64,000 bases of DNA from Pantoea sp. 18069 (GCF_902706035.1 NZ_CACSJA010000014.1:62001-126000); one strand, 5' to 3'. Positions 1 through 8,480 are shown, counted from the stretch's first letter. Notes: generated by a model from the letters alone, not told the origin. Translations and numbers: made by a program.

Positions 1-430
1 TGGCCACGCCCTGGTTGCCAAACCAGTAGATCAGCGAAATCGCCGACAGCAGCGAAGGCGCCAGCAGCGGCAGCAGCATCACCGTGCGCAGCAAGGGCTT
101 GGCCGGCATGCAGCTGCGCGTGAGCGCATAGGCGAAAGTGAAGGCCAGCGGCAGGACAATGGCCGTCACCAGCAGCGACACCCAGATGCTTTGCCACAGG
201 CTGCTCAGCAGCGCCGGCGAGCTCAGGTAGGCGGCGAAGGCGCCCCATCCCGAGCTGGTGCCGCCGTCTTGCACCTCCAGCGCCTTTGACAGGATGAGCA
301 GCAGCGGCGCCACCAGGCCTATGCCCAGCAGCAGCACCACGGCCCACAGGCCCAGGTGGCCCACGCGCTCGTTCCAGTGCACCCGCTGGCGCAAAGGGGT
401 CCGTCGTACGACAGCAGCCATGGCGTTCAT
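1..430 (-). CDS. ABC transporter permease, 2-aminoethylphosphonate type (partial, N-terminal part)
   Basis: This is an inner-membrane permease subunit for phosphonate import, cut by the left edge of the window. The frame read leftwards from an ATG at 430 gives a basic N-terminus followed by hydrophobic spans (for example LGLWAVVLLLGIGLVAPLLL and SIWVSLLVTAIVLPLAFTFA), as expected of a binding-protein-dependent permease. Its ATG overlaps the stop of the ATPase gene (ATGA, 427-430), so the two are probably translationally coupled. The family assignment rests on the neighbours, which resemble the AEP-type ABC system of Burkholderiales, where the permease is one long two-domain protein. Only about 143 residues are visible, so the fused architecture cannot be confirmed here. 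Confidence 0.85.
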   Translation of the reverse strand, partial: MNAMAAVVRRTPLRQRVHWNERVGHLGLWAVVLLLGIGLVAPLLLILSKALEVQDGGTSSGWGAFAAYLSSPALLSSLWQSIWVSLLVTAIVLPLAFTFAYALTRSCMPAKPLLRTVMLLPLLAPSLLSAISLIYWFGNQGVA

Positions 431-1518
431 GCGCTGGCTCCCGCGGGGAACACGCGCAGCCGGTCGGCGCGCAGCGCGAAACGCACGCGCGCGCCTTCGC
501 GCACGCCGAATTCGTCCATCTGGTTGAGCGAATACTGCAATTGCAGCGGCTGGCCGGCCAGGCCTTCGACATCCACTTCGGCCAGGCAGTTTCCGCCGAG
601 GAACTCGATATGGCGCACCGTGCCGGCGCAATGCAGCGGGTCGTCGACGTCGACCGCGCCCACCACCCGGTCCTCGGGCCGCAGGTACAGCGAAACGGCG
701 CTGCCGGGCCGGAAATCCGCGCCCGATTGCGGCGCGCAGCGCAGACGTTTGTCGCCGCAGCGAAACCAGTGATCGCCTTCGGCCACGGCCTGCAGGCGGT
801 TGACCTTGCCGACGAAGTCCGCGACAAAGGGCGAAGCCGGCTCGCGGTACACCTGCAGCGGCGTGCCCACCTGTTCGATCACGCCGTGGTTCATCACCAC
901 GATGCGGTCGGCCACCGACAGCGCCTCCTCCTGGTCGTGGGTCACCATGATGGTGGTCACGCCCAGGCGGCGCTGCAGCGAACGCAGCTCGTTGCGCAGG
1001 TGACCGCGCACGGTGGCGTCCAGCGCCGACAGCGGCTCGTCGAGCAGCAGCAGGCCGGGCGAAGTGGCCAGCGCGCGCGCCAGCGCAATGCGCTGCTGCT
1101 GGCCGCCGGACATCTGCGCCGGGTATTTCACGCCGCTGCCGCCCAGGCCCACCAGATGCAGCAGTTCGTCCACGCGCGCCGCTATGGACGCGCGCGACTG
1201 CCGGCCGTTGACCAGGCCGTAGCCCACGTTCTGCGCCACCGTCAGGTTGGGAAACAGCGCATACGACTGGAACATGATGCCGTAGTCGCGCTCGGCGGGC
1301 GGCGCCGTGGAAATGTCGAACCCGCCCTGCACGATGGCACCCGAAGTCTGCGCCTCCAGCCCCGCGATGATGCGCAGCAGCGTGGTCTTGCCGCAGCCCG
1401 AGGGCCCGAGAAAGCAGACAAACTCCCCCTTGCGGATGTTCAGATCGATGCTTTCCAGCGCAGTGAACGCGCCAAAGCTTTTGTGGATGCCGCGCAGCGC
1501 GAGGTAGGAGTCGTCCAT
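427..1518 (-). CDS. phnT: ABC transporter ATP-binding protein, 2-aminoethylphosphonate type (PhnT-like)
   Basis: This 363-residue cytoplasmic ATPase drives the phosphonate importer. It has Walker A GPSGCGKTT, the signature MSGGQQQR, Walker B LLLLDEPLSALD and the switch TMVTHDQEEA, followed by a C-terminal TOBE-like regulatory region of about 110 residues. The start at 1518 (MDDSYLAL) is chosen because the in-frame sequence upstream lies inside the binding-protein gene and has no protein character. It begins 5 bases after the binding-protein stop and ends in an ATGA overlap with the permease, so binding protein, ATPase and permease form one operon. The general class could be iron or polyamine ABC, but the neighbours favour 2-aminoethylphosphonate. 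Confidence 0.9.
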   Translation of the reverse strand: MDDSYLALRGIHKSFGAFTALESIDLNIRKGEFVCFLGPSGCGKTTLLRIIAGLEAQTSGAIVQGGFDISTAPPAERDYGIMFQSYALFPNLTVAQNVGYGLVNGRQSRASIAARVDELLHLVGLGGSGVKYPAQMSGGQQQRIALARALATSPGLLLLDEPLSALDATVRGHLRNELRSLQRRLGVTTIMVTHDQEEALSVADRIVVMNHGVIEQVGTPLQVYREPASPFVADFVGKVNRLQAVAEGDHWFRCGDKRLRCAPQSGADFRPGSAVSLYLRPEDRVVGAVDVDDPLHCAGTVRHIEFLGGNCLAEVDVEGLAGQPLQLQYSLNQMDEFGVREGARVRFALRADRLRVFPAGASA

Positions 1519-1523
1519 GGTGC

Positions 1524-2561
1524 TTACTTCCTGGCCTCGGTCTTGCTGTCGTAGCGCCTGGACCACTCGGCCAGGGTCGCATCGCGGCTGGCCGCGGCCT
1601 TGTCGAAATCGAGCTTGATCAGGCGCGACTCGTAGTCGTCCGGAATGCCGGCCAGCTTGGGCGCGATGCCGGGCTGGGCGGTGATCGCGAAGTTCTTGCC
1701 GTAAAGACGCATCGCGTCCTTGGACGAAGCCCAGTTGGCGAGTTTCTTCGCGGCCTCGAGCTTCTTCGTGCCCTTGTAGATGGCGAAGCCTTCGAGGTCC
1801 CATCCCAGACCTTCCTTCGGAAACACCAGCTCGATGGGCGCGCCCTTGGCCTTGTTGGTGTGGCCGCGGTATTCGAAGGAGATGCCGGCCACGTATTCAC
1901 CGGCCGCCGCCATGTTGCAGGGCTTGGAGCCGGAGTGGGTGTATTGCGCGATGTTCTGGTGCAGCGCATCCATGTACTTCCAGCCGCCGCCCTTGCCGCC
2001 GTCATCGCCCCACATCTGCAGCCAGGAAACCACATCGAGATAGCCCGTGCCGGACGACGCCGGGTTGGGCATGACCACCTGGCCCTTGAACTCGGGCTTG
2101 GTGAGGTCTTTCCAGGTGGTCGGAATCGCGATGTTGCGCTTCCTGGCCTCGACGGTGTTGAAGCACACCGTGGCGCCGAAGACATTCATGCCGAACCAGG
2201 CGGGCGGATTCTTCTTGTCGCGGTAGGCCGGCATGATGGCGTCGATGTTCAGCGGCGCATAGGGTTCGAGCATGCCGTTGCGGTCGAACAACGCCAGGCT
2301 GGTGGCGGCCACGCCCATGACGACGTCGGCCTGGGGGTTGGCCTTCTCGGCCAGCAGCTTGGCGGTGATCACGCCGGTGGAGTCGCGCACCCACTTGATC
2401 TCGATGTCCGGATGAGAAGCCACGAAGGCCTCCTGATAGGCCTTGAGCTGGTCCGTTTCCAGCGCGGTATAGACAACCAGTTGCTGCTTTTGCGCGTAAG
2501 CCGGCGCTGCGAGCACGAATCCGAGAGTGGCGGCAAGGATATGCCGGGCTGCGTATTTCAT
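1524..2561 (-). CDS. phnS: periplasmic substrate-binding protein, 2-aminoethylphosphonate ABC transporter
   Basis: This 345-residue extracytoplasmic solute-binding protein starts with a classic signal peptide (MKYAARHILAATLGFVLAAP, cleavage near AYAQ) and continues with QLVVYTALETDQLKAYQEAF. That opening is typical of the Fe3+/AEP-like binding-protein family (SBP_bac_6/8). The ATG at 2561 is preceded by GGAG at a suitable distance; a longer in-frame start upstream adds no signal-peptide character. It is the first gene of the leftward phosphonate transport operon and is divergent from the GntR regulator across an intergenic region rich in inverted repeats. The phosphonate specificity is inferred from family resemblance plus the PhnR/PhnZ-like neighbours. 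Confidence 0.88.
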   Translation of the reverse strand: MKYAARHILAATLGFVLAAPAYAQKQQLVVYTALETDQLKAYQEAFVASHPDIEIKWVRDSTGVITAKLLAEKANPQADVVMGVAATSLALFDRNGMLEPYAPLNIDAIMPAYRDKKNPPAWFGMNVFGATVCFNTVEARKRNIAIPTTWKDLTKPEFKGQVVMPNPASSGTGYLDVVSWLQMWGDDGGKGGGWKYMDALHQNIAQYTHSGSKPCNMAAAGEYVAGISFEYRGHTNKAKGAPIELVFPKEGLGWDLEGFAIYKGTKKLEAAKKLANWASSKDAMRLYGKNFAITAQPGIAPKLAGIPDDYESRLIKLDFDKAAASRDATLAEWSRRYDSKTEARK

Positions 2562-2606
2562 TGAGCTGCTCCAAGTGTTGAACGGGTCGAACTTTGGCGG
2601 TTGCAT

Positions 2607-2691
2607 ATGTCATGACTGTGACATTTTCTTCAAGCAAAATGCAGGCCAAGATTTGTAGATTGTTTTTCGTAGATCGTAGACAATCTACAAA
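2607..2691. promoter_or_regulatory. divergent phn promoter region with two inverted repeats (candidate PhnR operator)
   Basis: The phnS/phnR intergenic region is AT-rich compared with its flanks. It holds a perfect 12-bp inverted repeat, TTTGTAGATTGT at 2652-2663 and its complement at 2680-2691. A further TAGAT copy lies in the 16-base spacer, so the TAGAT core occurs three times. A second short dyad, ATGTCA...TGACAT, spans 2607-2624. Long AT-rich dyads of this kind are typical operators for FadR/GntR proteins. The larger one ends 23 bases before the GntR gene, so autoregulation is likely. This is inference; no footprint is known. Confidence 0.6.
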
Positions 2692-2714
2692 ACACCGATT
2701 TTTGAGAACTGCCC

Positions 2715-3467
2715 ATGACCGTTTCAAGCCCCATCAACGACGCCATTGCACAACTGCAGGGCAACTCGCTCGCCGGTTTGGTGCACAACGAAGTCGAACG
2801 CATGATCCTGGCCGGCGAGCTGCAGCCTGGCGCCAAGCTGACCGAGTCGACCATCGCCACGCAACTGGGCGTATCGCGCGGCCCGGTGCGCGAGGCCTTT
2901 CGCATGCTCGACGAGGCCGGCCTGGTGCGCACCGAGAAGAACCGCGGCGTTTTCGTGCGCGCCATCGCGCTCGACGAAGCGCTGGAAATCTTCGAGCTGC
3001 GCGCCGTGATGGAGATGTATATCGGCCGCAAGCTCGCCGAAACCTGCACCGCCGCACAGACCAGGGCATTGCGCCAGCTGGTCGACGCCATGGACGCGGC
3101 CGCCAAGGCCGGCGATGCCCAGGCCTTTCACCGCAGCAACCTGGAGTTTCACGACAGCCTGCTGCAGCTCGCGGGCAACGCCAAGTTCACCGCCAACTAC
3201 CGCCGCCTGATCAAGGAGCTGTCGCTGATCCGGCGCAAGAACCTCACCGTGGAAACCATGGTGGTCTATGCGCGCGAGCACCGGCAGATCGTCAAGGCCA
3301 TCGCCGCGCGCGACGCCGAGGCCGCGGGCCGCGCCATGTTCGACCATGTGATGAACAGCCGCGAACGCACGCTGCACAACTACAGCGCCGAGCTGGCAGC
3401 GCCCGCGCCGCAGCCCGCTGCCGCGCCCGCGCGCAAGCGCGCGCTGCGCTCTGCGGCCCAGGCCTGA
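2715..3467 (+). CDS. phnR: GntR/FadR-family regulator, phosphonate-utilisation associated
   Basis: This 250-residue repressor or activator has an N-terminal winged helix (about residues 20-85, with GAKLTESTIATQLGVSRGPV and REAFRMLDEAGLV) and a C-terminal all-helical FCD ligand domain (about 90-225). The FCD domain includes the His/Asp-rich metal-site pattern EFHDSLLQL and AREHRQIVKAI. The C-terminus ends in an Ala/Pro/Arg tail of about 25 residues that is not part of the fold. It is divergent from the transport operon and lies 2 bases upstream of the HD oxygenase gene. This matches the phosphonate-associated GntR subfamily known from Burkholderia and relatives. Confidence 0.88.
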   Translation: MTVSSPINDAIAQLQGNSLAGLVHNEVERMILAGELQPGAKLTESTIATQLGVSRGPVREAFRMLDEAGLVRTEKNRGVFVRAIALDEALEIFELRAVMEMYIGRKLAETCTAAQTRALRQLVDAMDAAAKAGDAQAFHRSNLEFHDSLLQLAGNAKFTANYRRLIKELSLIRRKNLTVETMVVYAREHRQIVKAIAARDAEAAGRAMFDHVMNSRERTLHNYSAELAAPAPQPAAAPARKRALRSAAQA

Positions 3468-3469
3468 AC

Positions 3470-4036
3470 ATGGCACTGGCATTCGACGACATCGCCCTGC
3501 TGTTCGCACGCCACGACAGCACGCAATACAGCGGTGAGCCGGTCACCCAGACCGAACATGCGCTGCAGACCGCCTGGTTCGCCGAGCAGTCGGGCGCGCA
3601 CGAGCAGCTCATCACGGCAGCGCTGCTGCATGACCTGGGCCACCTGCTGCACGACCAGGTCGACACCCCGACCGCGCGCGGCATAGACGACCTGCACCAG
3701 TTCAGCGTCCTGCCTTTTCTGCGCGGGCTGTTTGGCGAAAGAGTGCTGGACGCCATACGCTGGCATGTAGACGCCAAGCGCTATCTGTGCGCGACGCGCG
3801 CCCACTACCAGGCCGCGCTGTCGGCCGACTCCCAGCGCAGCCTGGCGCTGCAGGGCGGCGTGTTCTCGCCGGCCCAGGCCCAGGCCTTCATCGCCCGGCC
3901 GCATGCCGAAGAAGCGGTGCGGCTGCGCCTGTGGGACGACCAGGCCAAGATCAAAGCCTTGCCCACGCCGGGCCTGGACCACTATCTGGCCATCGCTGCG
4001 CGCTGCCGCCTCGGTCATATGCGCCCCCAGCCATGA
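3470..4036 (+). CDS. phnZ: HD-domain oxygenase, phosphonate degradation associated (PhnZ-like)
   Basis: This 188-residue HD-superfamily protein belongs to the family of PhnZ, a mixed-valent di-iron oxygenase that splits the C-P bond of 2-amino-1-hydroxyethylphosphonate to glycine and phosphate. The expected residues are present at PhnZ-like spacing: substrate motif Y20-SGE23, H30, H54-D55, H76, H99 and a late Asp (D156/D157 in RLWDDQAK). The start at 3470 lies 2 bases after the phnR stop. The gene ends in an ATGA overlap with the next gene, so phnR, this gene and the membrane protein are co-transcribed. PhnZ needs the hydroxylase PhnY, which is not in this window. A regulatory HD phosphohydrolase role is the alternative, but the YxGE motif argues for oxygenase. 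Confidence 0.82.
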   Translation: MALAFDDIALLFARHDSTQYSGEPVTQTEHALQTAWFAEQSGAHEQLITAALLHDLGHLLHDQVDTPTARGIDDLHQFSVLPFLRGLFGERVLDAIRWHVDAKRYLCATRAHYQAALSADSQRSLALQGGVFSPAQAQAFIARPHAEEAVRLRLWDDQAKIKALPTPGLDHYLAIAARCRLGHMRPQP

Positions 4037-4902
4037 GCCTGGGCGTCTTCCTGGTTCTGGCCATACTGTTCGCGGCGCTGCTGCACGCCAGCTGGAACGC
4101 GCTCATCAAGTCCGGCGGCGACAAGTCGCTGGATACCGCGCTGATCCACAGCCTGGGCGTGTTCTTCGCGCTTCCCGCCGTACTCTGGTTTGGCTTGCCG
4201 CCGGCCTCGGCCTGGCCCTTCATTGCGGCCTCGTCCCTGATCCATGTCGCCTACTATGTGGCACTGGCGGGCGCCTATCGCTACGGCGATCTGGGACTGA
4301 CCTACCCCATCATGCGCGGATCGGCCCCCTTGCTGGTGGCCGTGGTGAGCGCGCTGCTGCTCGGCGAGCATTTGTCGCCACAGGCCTGGCTGGGGGTGGT
4401 CGTGCTGTCGGCGGGCGTGCTGATCGTGGGACTTGCGCGCGCCGGTCACGATGCAGCGAACGCCGGCAACCGCCGCAAGGCACTGGGCTTTGCGCTGGCC
4501 AACGCCTGCATCATCGCCAGCTACACCGTGATCGACGGCATGGGCGTGCGCGCCGCAGGCGATGCTTTTTCGTACGCCGCAGCCCTCTTCCTGTTCGACG
4601 GCCTGCCCTATATGGCACTGGTACTGTGGCGTGCGGGGCCGCGGCGCGGCGAGGCCTTGCGCTATATGCGGGCGCGCGCTCCGCTGGCCCTTGCCGGCAC
4701 GGCCGCATCACTGGGCAGTTACGCCATTGCGCTGTGGGCCATGCTGCACGTACCGGTGGCCCTGGTGGCTGCCTTGCGCGAAACCTCGGTGATCTTTGCG
4801 GCACTGATAGGCACCTGGTTCCTGGGCGAACGCTTCGGCTGGGCGCGCGCAGCAGGCACTGCGCTGGTGGTCGCCGGGGTGGCGACGCTGCGCTTCAGCT
4901 AG
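4033..4902 (+). CDS. DMT/EamA-type membrane protein, phosphonate-utilisation associated
   Basis: This 289-residue inner-membrane protein has about ten hydrophobic spans arranged as two EamA repeats, the second starting near residue 150 (RRKALGFALANACIIASYTV). Motifs such as YRYGDLGLTYPIMRGSAPLL are typical of the drug/metabolite transporter superfamily. It overlaps the HD oxygenase gene by ATGA at 4033-4036 and is the last gene of the unit. A membrane protein of this size recurs next to PhnR and HD proteins in phosphonate loci. Whether it exports a by-product or imports substrate is unknown. Confidence 0.8.
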   Translation: MSLGVFLVLAILFAALLHASWNALIKSGGDKSLDTALIHSLGVFFALPAVLWFGLPPASAWPFIAASSLIHVAYYVALAGAYRYGDLGLTYPIMRGSAPLLVAVVSALLLGEHLSPQAWLGVVVLSAGVLIVGLARAGHDAANAGNRRKALGFALANACIIASYTVIDGMGVRAAGDAFSYAAALFLFDGLPYMALVLWRAGPRRGEALRYMRARAPLALAGTAASLGSYAIALWAMLHVPVALVAALRETSVIFAALIGTWFLGERFGWARAAGTALVVAGVATLRFS

Positions 4903-4958
4903 CCGGCAGCTGTCATGGCGCCCCCCTTGCAGGGGCCCGGGCATGGCGCCGCTCTGGT

Positions 4959-5801
4959 TCAGCGCGCCAGGCGCTGGTCGGCGAAACAGTCCGCGGAGAA
5001 TTCGAACACGATGTCCCGGTCCGGCTTGAGCAGCCCATGGTTCTTGCCGGCGTAGTCGAGCCGCAACAGGATATCGCGGATCAGGTTCAGGCGCGCCAGG
5101 CGCTTGTTGTCGGCGCGCACGATGTGCCACGGCACGGAGGCGGTATGCGTGTGCAGCAGCATTTCATCGCGCGCCGACGAGTACGCTTTCCAGTGCTTGA
5201 TGGCCACGGCATCGATCGCCCCGATCTTCCACTGCTTGAGCGGGTCGCGGCGGCGGTCCTCGAGCCGGCGCTTTTGCTCGCTCTTGCTGATATCGAGGTA
5301 GTACTTGAGCAGCTTGATGCCCGAGTTGACCAGCATCTCCTCGAAGGGCCCCACCGACTGCATGAACTGCGCGTGCTGGGCCTTGGTGCAGAACCCCATG
5401 ACCTTTTCCACGCCCGCGCGGTTGTACCAGCTGCGGTTGAAGAGCACGAATTCCTGGGCCGTGGGCAGGTGCGCCACGTAGCGCTGGAAGAACCAGGCGC
5501 TGCGGTCACGATCCGAAGGTGCGCCCAGCGCCACCACGCGCGTCTCGCGCGGGCTCAGGTGCTCGACGATGCGCTTGATGCTGCCATCTTTCCCGGCAGC
5601 ATCACGCCCCTCGATCACGACCAGGATCTTGTCGCCACATTCGATGAAGTGGCGTTGCAGCTTGACCAGCTCGATCTGCAGCAGGTGCAGTTGCGCTTCA
5701 TAGTCCTGGACTGAAATCGAATCGTCCTCGGGCGCCGCAGCCGCGCATTGCGCTTCGGAATTCTTCGATTTCTCGGATTTCCTGTGGTCTTTTTTGCCCA
5801 T
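4959..5801 (-). CDS. ppk2: polyphosphate kinase 2 (PPK2 family)
   Basis: This 280-residue cytosolic enzyme transfers phosphate between polyphosphate and nucleotides. After a charged, low-complexity N-terminus (residues 1-30) the single PPK2 domain runs to the end. It has Walker A at 65-71 (EGRDAAGKDG), the SDRDRSAWFFQRY segment, FNRSWYNRAGVEKVMGF, and the lid region with RRLEDRRRDPLKQWK. The length fits one-domain class I PPK2. The start at 5801 is preceded by GGGAAAG. It is convergent with the phosphonate-locus membrane protein; a link to phosphate released by C-P cleavage is attractive but only positional. Class I versus class III cannot be settled by eye. Confidence 0.88.
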   Translation of the reverse strand: MGKKDHRKSEKSKNSEAQCAAAAPEDDSISVQDYEAQLHLLQIELVKLQRHFIECGDKILVVIEGRDAAGKDGSIKRIVEHLSPRETRVVALGAPSDRDRSAWFFQRYVAHLPTAQEFVLFNRSWYNRAGVEKVMGFCTKAQHAQFMQSVGPFEEMLVNSGIKLLKYYLDISKSEQKRRLEDRRRDPLKQWKIGAIDAVAIKHWKAYSSARDEMLLHTHTASVPWHIVRADNKRLARLNLIRDILLRLDYAGKNHGLLKPDRDIVFEFSADCFADQRLAR

Positions 5802-6327
5802 GGTGTCACTTTCCCGTTGCTTGCAAAAGGCCAGGACGCGGCATGACAGCCCCGTGTGGCGACGTGCTTTTCCATCCGCCAGGCGCGCGCATGCGCCGTG
5901 CGTCCCACCCACTATGACATGCCGCGCGGGTTCTGGGTGAAGGGGCACGGCGGCGCAGCTTTGCATCGGGTTTTCGCGGGGGGCGTGCGTCACGAAATGC
6001 GAAGTCGGCGACACCAAACGCCAAGTGGGGCGGGCCGGGCCCCGCGATCATGAAGCCGTCGTTGATGCCGTGCACGGCATCTGATTGCACAACCCCAGGA
6101 GACAACATGGCAAGAATCGTGAAATCTGACGCAATTGGCGGGACCGAAGTATTGCGCTTCAAAGACCTTGAGGTGGGTGAACCGGGAGCAGGCGAGGCGC
6201 GCCTGCACCATGTGGCGGCGGATCTGGAAGACGCCCCACGGACGCGCCGCGCTCCGCAAGGCCGAAAGACCAAGGATTCTTCGATCTTCGTCCTCTGAAA
6301 CCGCCCTGCACTTCCCGGTGAATCATC
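5802..6327. other. intergenic region, mostly without recognisable genes
   Basis: These 526 bases lie between the leftward ppk2 and the rightward Bug gene. Apart from the quinone-oxidoreductase stub starting at 6107, no frame on either strand gives recognisable protein. The promoter for ppk2 must lie at the left end; no clear -35/-10 pair was identified. Confidence 0.5.
6107..6298 (+). pseudogene. 5' stub of a zinc-type quinone oxidoreductase
   Basis: An ATG at 6107 with an AGGAGAC ribosome-binding site opens a frame beginning MARIVKSDAIGGTEVLRFKD and LEVGEPGAGEARL. This is the characteristic N-terminus of NADPH:quinone reductase or zinc-type alcohol dehydrogenases (compare the intact gene at 17401-18381, MAQIITFAQTGGPEVLQLQT). 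After about 35 residues the similarity stops abruptly, and the frame ends at 6298 without the catalytic or Rossmann regions. The intact ribosome-binding site suggests a recent deletion that fused the stub to the region before the Bug gene. It may still be translated as a short peptide. Confidence 0.6.
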
Positions 6328-7320
6328 ATGAAAAATCCACTCTTGCACCTGCCCACTCTCGCGATAGCTGTGCTTTCCTCGGTCGTGGCCGTGTCTTTTG
6401 CTTCGGCCCAGGAATGGCCGACCAAGCCCATACGCATCATCGTGCCCGCACCTCCAGGCGGGATCAGCGACGGCGTCGCCCGCCTCATCGGCGAGCAGTT
6501 GCGCGTCAACCTGGGCCAGCCGGTCATCGTGGACAACAAGCCCGGCGGCTCGGCCGTCATCGCCGAGCGCGCCCTGATGAGCGCCGCCGCCGATGGCCAC
6601 ACCTTGATGGTCGGGCCGTCCAGTGTCTGGACCGATTTCCCGTTCTCGGTCAAGACGCCTTTCGATCCGCACAAGACGTTCACCTATGTGGCCGACGTGG
6701 CCAGCATGGTCCATGTGCTGGTCGCCAACACCAGCTACCCGCCCGACACGCCGCAGGAGATCCTTGCCCATGCGCAGCGCAACAGGAACGCGGTCAGCGT
6801 CGCCAATCTGAGCTCGGGCACGCGCTCCAATCTGCTGGGTGAATTGCTCAGCGACAAAAGCGGCCGCAACATCCTGATCGTTCCCTACAAAGGATCGGCG
6901 CCCGCCATGGTGGACTTGATCGGCAACCAGGTGCAGCTGACGTTTGAAGTGGTGAGCAACGTGGCCCCGCTGATCAAGGCCGGCAAGCTCAAGGGCCTGG
7001 CGGTGGTCTCGGCCACACGCTCGCAGCATCTGCCTGACGTGCCCAGCTTCGCGGAGCAGGGGATGAGCGATTTCGTCATGCCCGATGCCAGCGTCGGGGT
7101 CTTCGTGCTCAGCAGCATGCCTGCGGCCAGGATAGAGCAGGTCCGGCGCGAGATCGAGAACGTCATGCGCGCGCCCAGGTTCCGCGCCATGATGGCGGCC
7201 CAAGGCTATGACGCGCCCCAGGAAAGCACGTTTGAAGCGCTGCAGCAGAAAATGGCCGACACCGTGGAGCAAAACCGCAAGATCCTGCTCAGGCTCAATC
7301 TGCCGACCACGCCCCGGTGA
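6328..7320 (+). CDS. Bug-family (TctC-like) periplasmic binding protein
   Basis: This 330-residue protein has a signal peptide (residues 1 to about 27, ending SFASAQ) followed by the Bug signature EWPTKPIRIIVPAPPGG and the VIVDNKPGGS loop. Bug proteins bind carboxylates or amides in the periplasm; most have no dedicated permease next to them, and none is present here. The start at 6328 (MKNPLLHL) gives the best signal peptide. It follows the quinone-oxidoreductase stub by 29 bases and is convergent with the AraC gene at 7334. The ligand is not predictable from sequence. Confidence 0.88.
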   Translation: MKNPLLHLPTLAIAVLSSVVAVSFASAQEWPTKPIRIIVPAPPGGISDGVARLIGEQLRVNLGQPVIVDNKPGGSAVIAERALMSAAADGHTLMVGPSSVWTDFPFSVKTPFDPHKTFTYVADVASMVHVLVANTSYPPDTPQEILAHAQRNRNAVSVANLSSGTRSNLLGELLSDKSGRNILIVPYKGSAPAMVDLIGNQVQLTFEVVSNVAPLIKAGKLKGLAVVSATRSQHLPDVPSFAEQGMSDFVMPDASVGVFVLSSMPAARIEQVRREIENVMRAPRFRAMMAAQGYDAPQESTFEALQQKMADTVEQNRKILLRLNLPTTPR

Positions 7321-7333
7321 ACCTGGGAACGCA

Positions 7334-8365
7334 TCACGGCGCAGCGTCTTTTGCGCGCTGCGCCGCCAGCGCCCTGGTACGGCTTTCCTTGGCACTCCAG
7401 CCGAACTGCAGCTGGTACCAGCGCGAGAAACTGCTGGGCGCGGTAAAGCCCAGCAGCTGCGCGACCTCCCTCAGCGACCGGCTGCCTTCCACCACATAGC
7501 GGCTCGCCTGCTCCTTGCGAATATCGTTCATCAGCGACGAGAAGCTCTGGCCTTTGTCCGTCAATCGCCGCTGCAGCGTGCGCGGCACCACGCCCAGATG
7601 CTCGCTGACTTTTTCGATGCTGCAGCGCCCGCTGGGCAGCAGCAGGAACATCGTGCGGCGCACTTCGTCGAGCATGGTTTCATCGCTGGGCTTGAGCAAG
7701 GCATCGAGCAGTTGCTGGGCATAGCGGACCATGGCCGGATCGGCGAACTCGTTGCGCGCATCGAGATCGCTCCTGGTGCAGACAATGCAATTGAATTCGA
7801 AATCGAACTCCACATGCCGGCCCAGCAGCTGGGTATGCACGCTCAGGTCACGCGGCGCCGAGTGCTCGAAGCACACGCGCCGGGGCTGCCAGTCGCGGCC
7901 TATCAGTTGGCGAATCAGGCGCACCATCACGCCCAGGGCCAGTTCCACTCTTTGGCGCGTGGGCTGGTGGGTGCTGCCCGCCATCAGCAATTCGCGGATC
8001 ACCACCGTGTTGCCGTTTTCCTCGATGGACAGCGTGAGCGCGCCGTTCAGGAACGCCTGATAGCGCATCAGCAGTTTCAGCGAATCGCGCAGGCTTTGCT
8101 GGTCACGCATCAGCAGGCCCACCGCGCCCAGATTGGACAGCAGGCGCGAGCGCGCCATGCACAGGCCAAAGCTCTCGTTGCCGGACACCGTGGCCGATGC
8201 CTGCAGCAGACGCCCCACGCGCTCCACCGGAATCATCAGATCCGGCTCATCGAGCACGCTGGGACTCAAATTGGCGTCCAGCAACATGCGGACCGGGTCC
8301 AACCCCGAAGCCTGGGCGACTTCACGGTAGTTGGTCAGGCAGGCGGCACGAACAAGAGACGTCAT
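7334..8365 (-). CDS. AraC-family regulator (arabinose-binding-domain-like N-terminus), copy 1
   Basis: This 343-residue regulator has a long N-terminal effector domain (about 1-210, starting VRAACLTNYREVAQASGLDP) and a C-terminal AraC helix-turn-helix pair (about 240-330, with CSIEKVSEHLGVVPRTLQRR and SLREVAQLLGFTAPSSFSRW). This architecture is that of the OruR/ArgR-like PF12625 group. The ATG at 8365 is preferred over an upstream TTG that only adds unconserved residues. It is divergent from the TauD gene at 8481 and probably controls it. Two further AraC genes of the same architecture lie at 18702 and 21871. Confidence 0.88.
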   Translation of the reverse strand: MTSLVRAACLTNYREVAQASGLDPVRMLLDANLSPSVLDEPDLMIPVERVGRLLQASATVSGNESFGLCMARSRLLSNLGAVGLLMRDQQSLRDSLKLLMRYQAFLNGALTLSIEENGNTVVIRELLMAGSTHQPTRQRVELALGVMVRLIRQLIGRDWQPRRVCFEHSAPRDLSVHTQLLGRHVEFDFEFNCIVCTRSDLDARNEFADPAMVRYAQQLLDALLKPSDETMLDEVRRTMFLLLPSGRCSIEKVSEHLGVVPRTLQRRLTDKGQSFSSLMNDIRKEQASRYVVEGSRSLREVAQLLGFTAPSSFSRWYQLQFGWSAKESRTRALAAQRAKDAAP

Positions 8366-8480
8366 CGGGATCAAGTCTTTGGCGTGAAATGCCAAACAGC
8401 CGTCACGTAATGAAAAGCGCAATGGGCAAAAGATTCACACACTGAAGTCATTGATTCATTCTACGTGGGAGACGAACATT

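Noticed and set aside
5990..6106. Minus-strand frame reading AVHGINDGFMIAGPGPPHLAFG
   Set aside because: Briefly protein-like, but it has no start context, no family recognised and is interrupted by unrelated sequence; too short to call.
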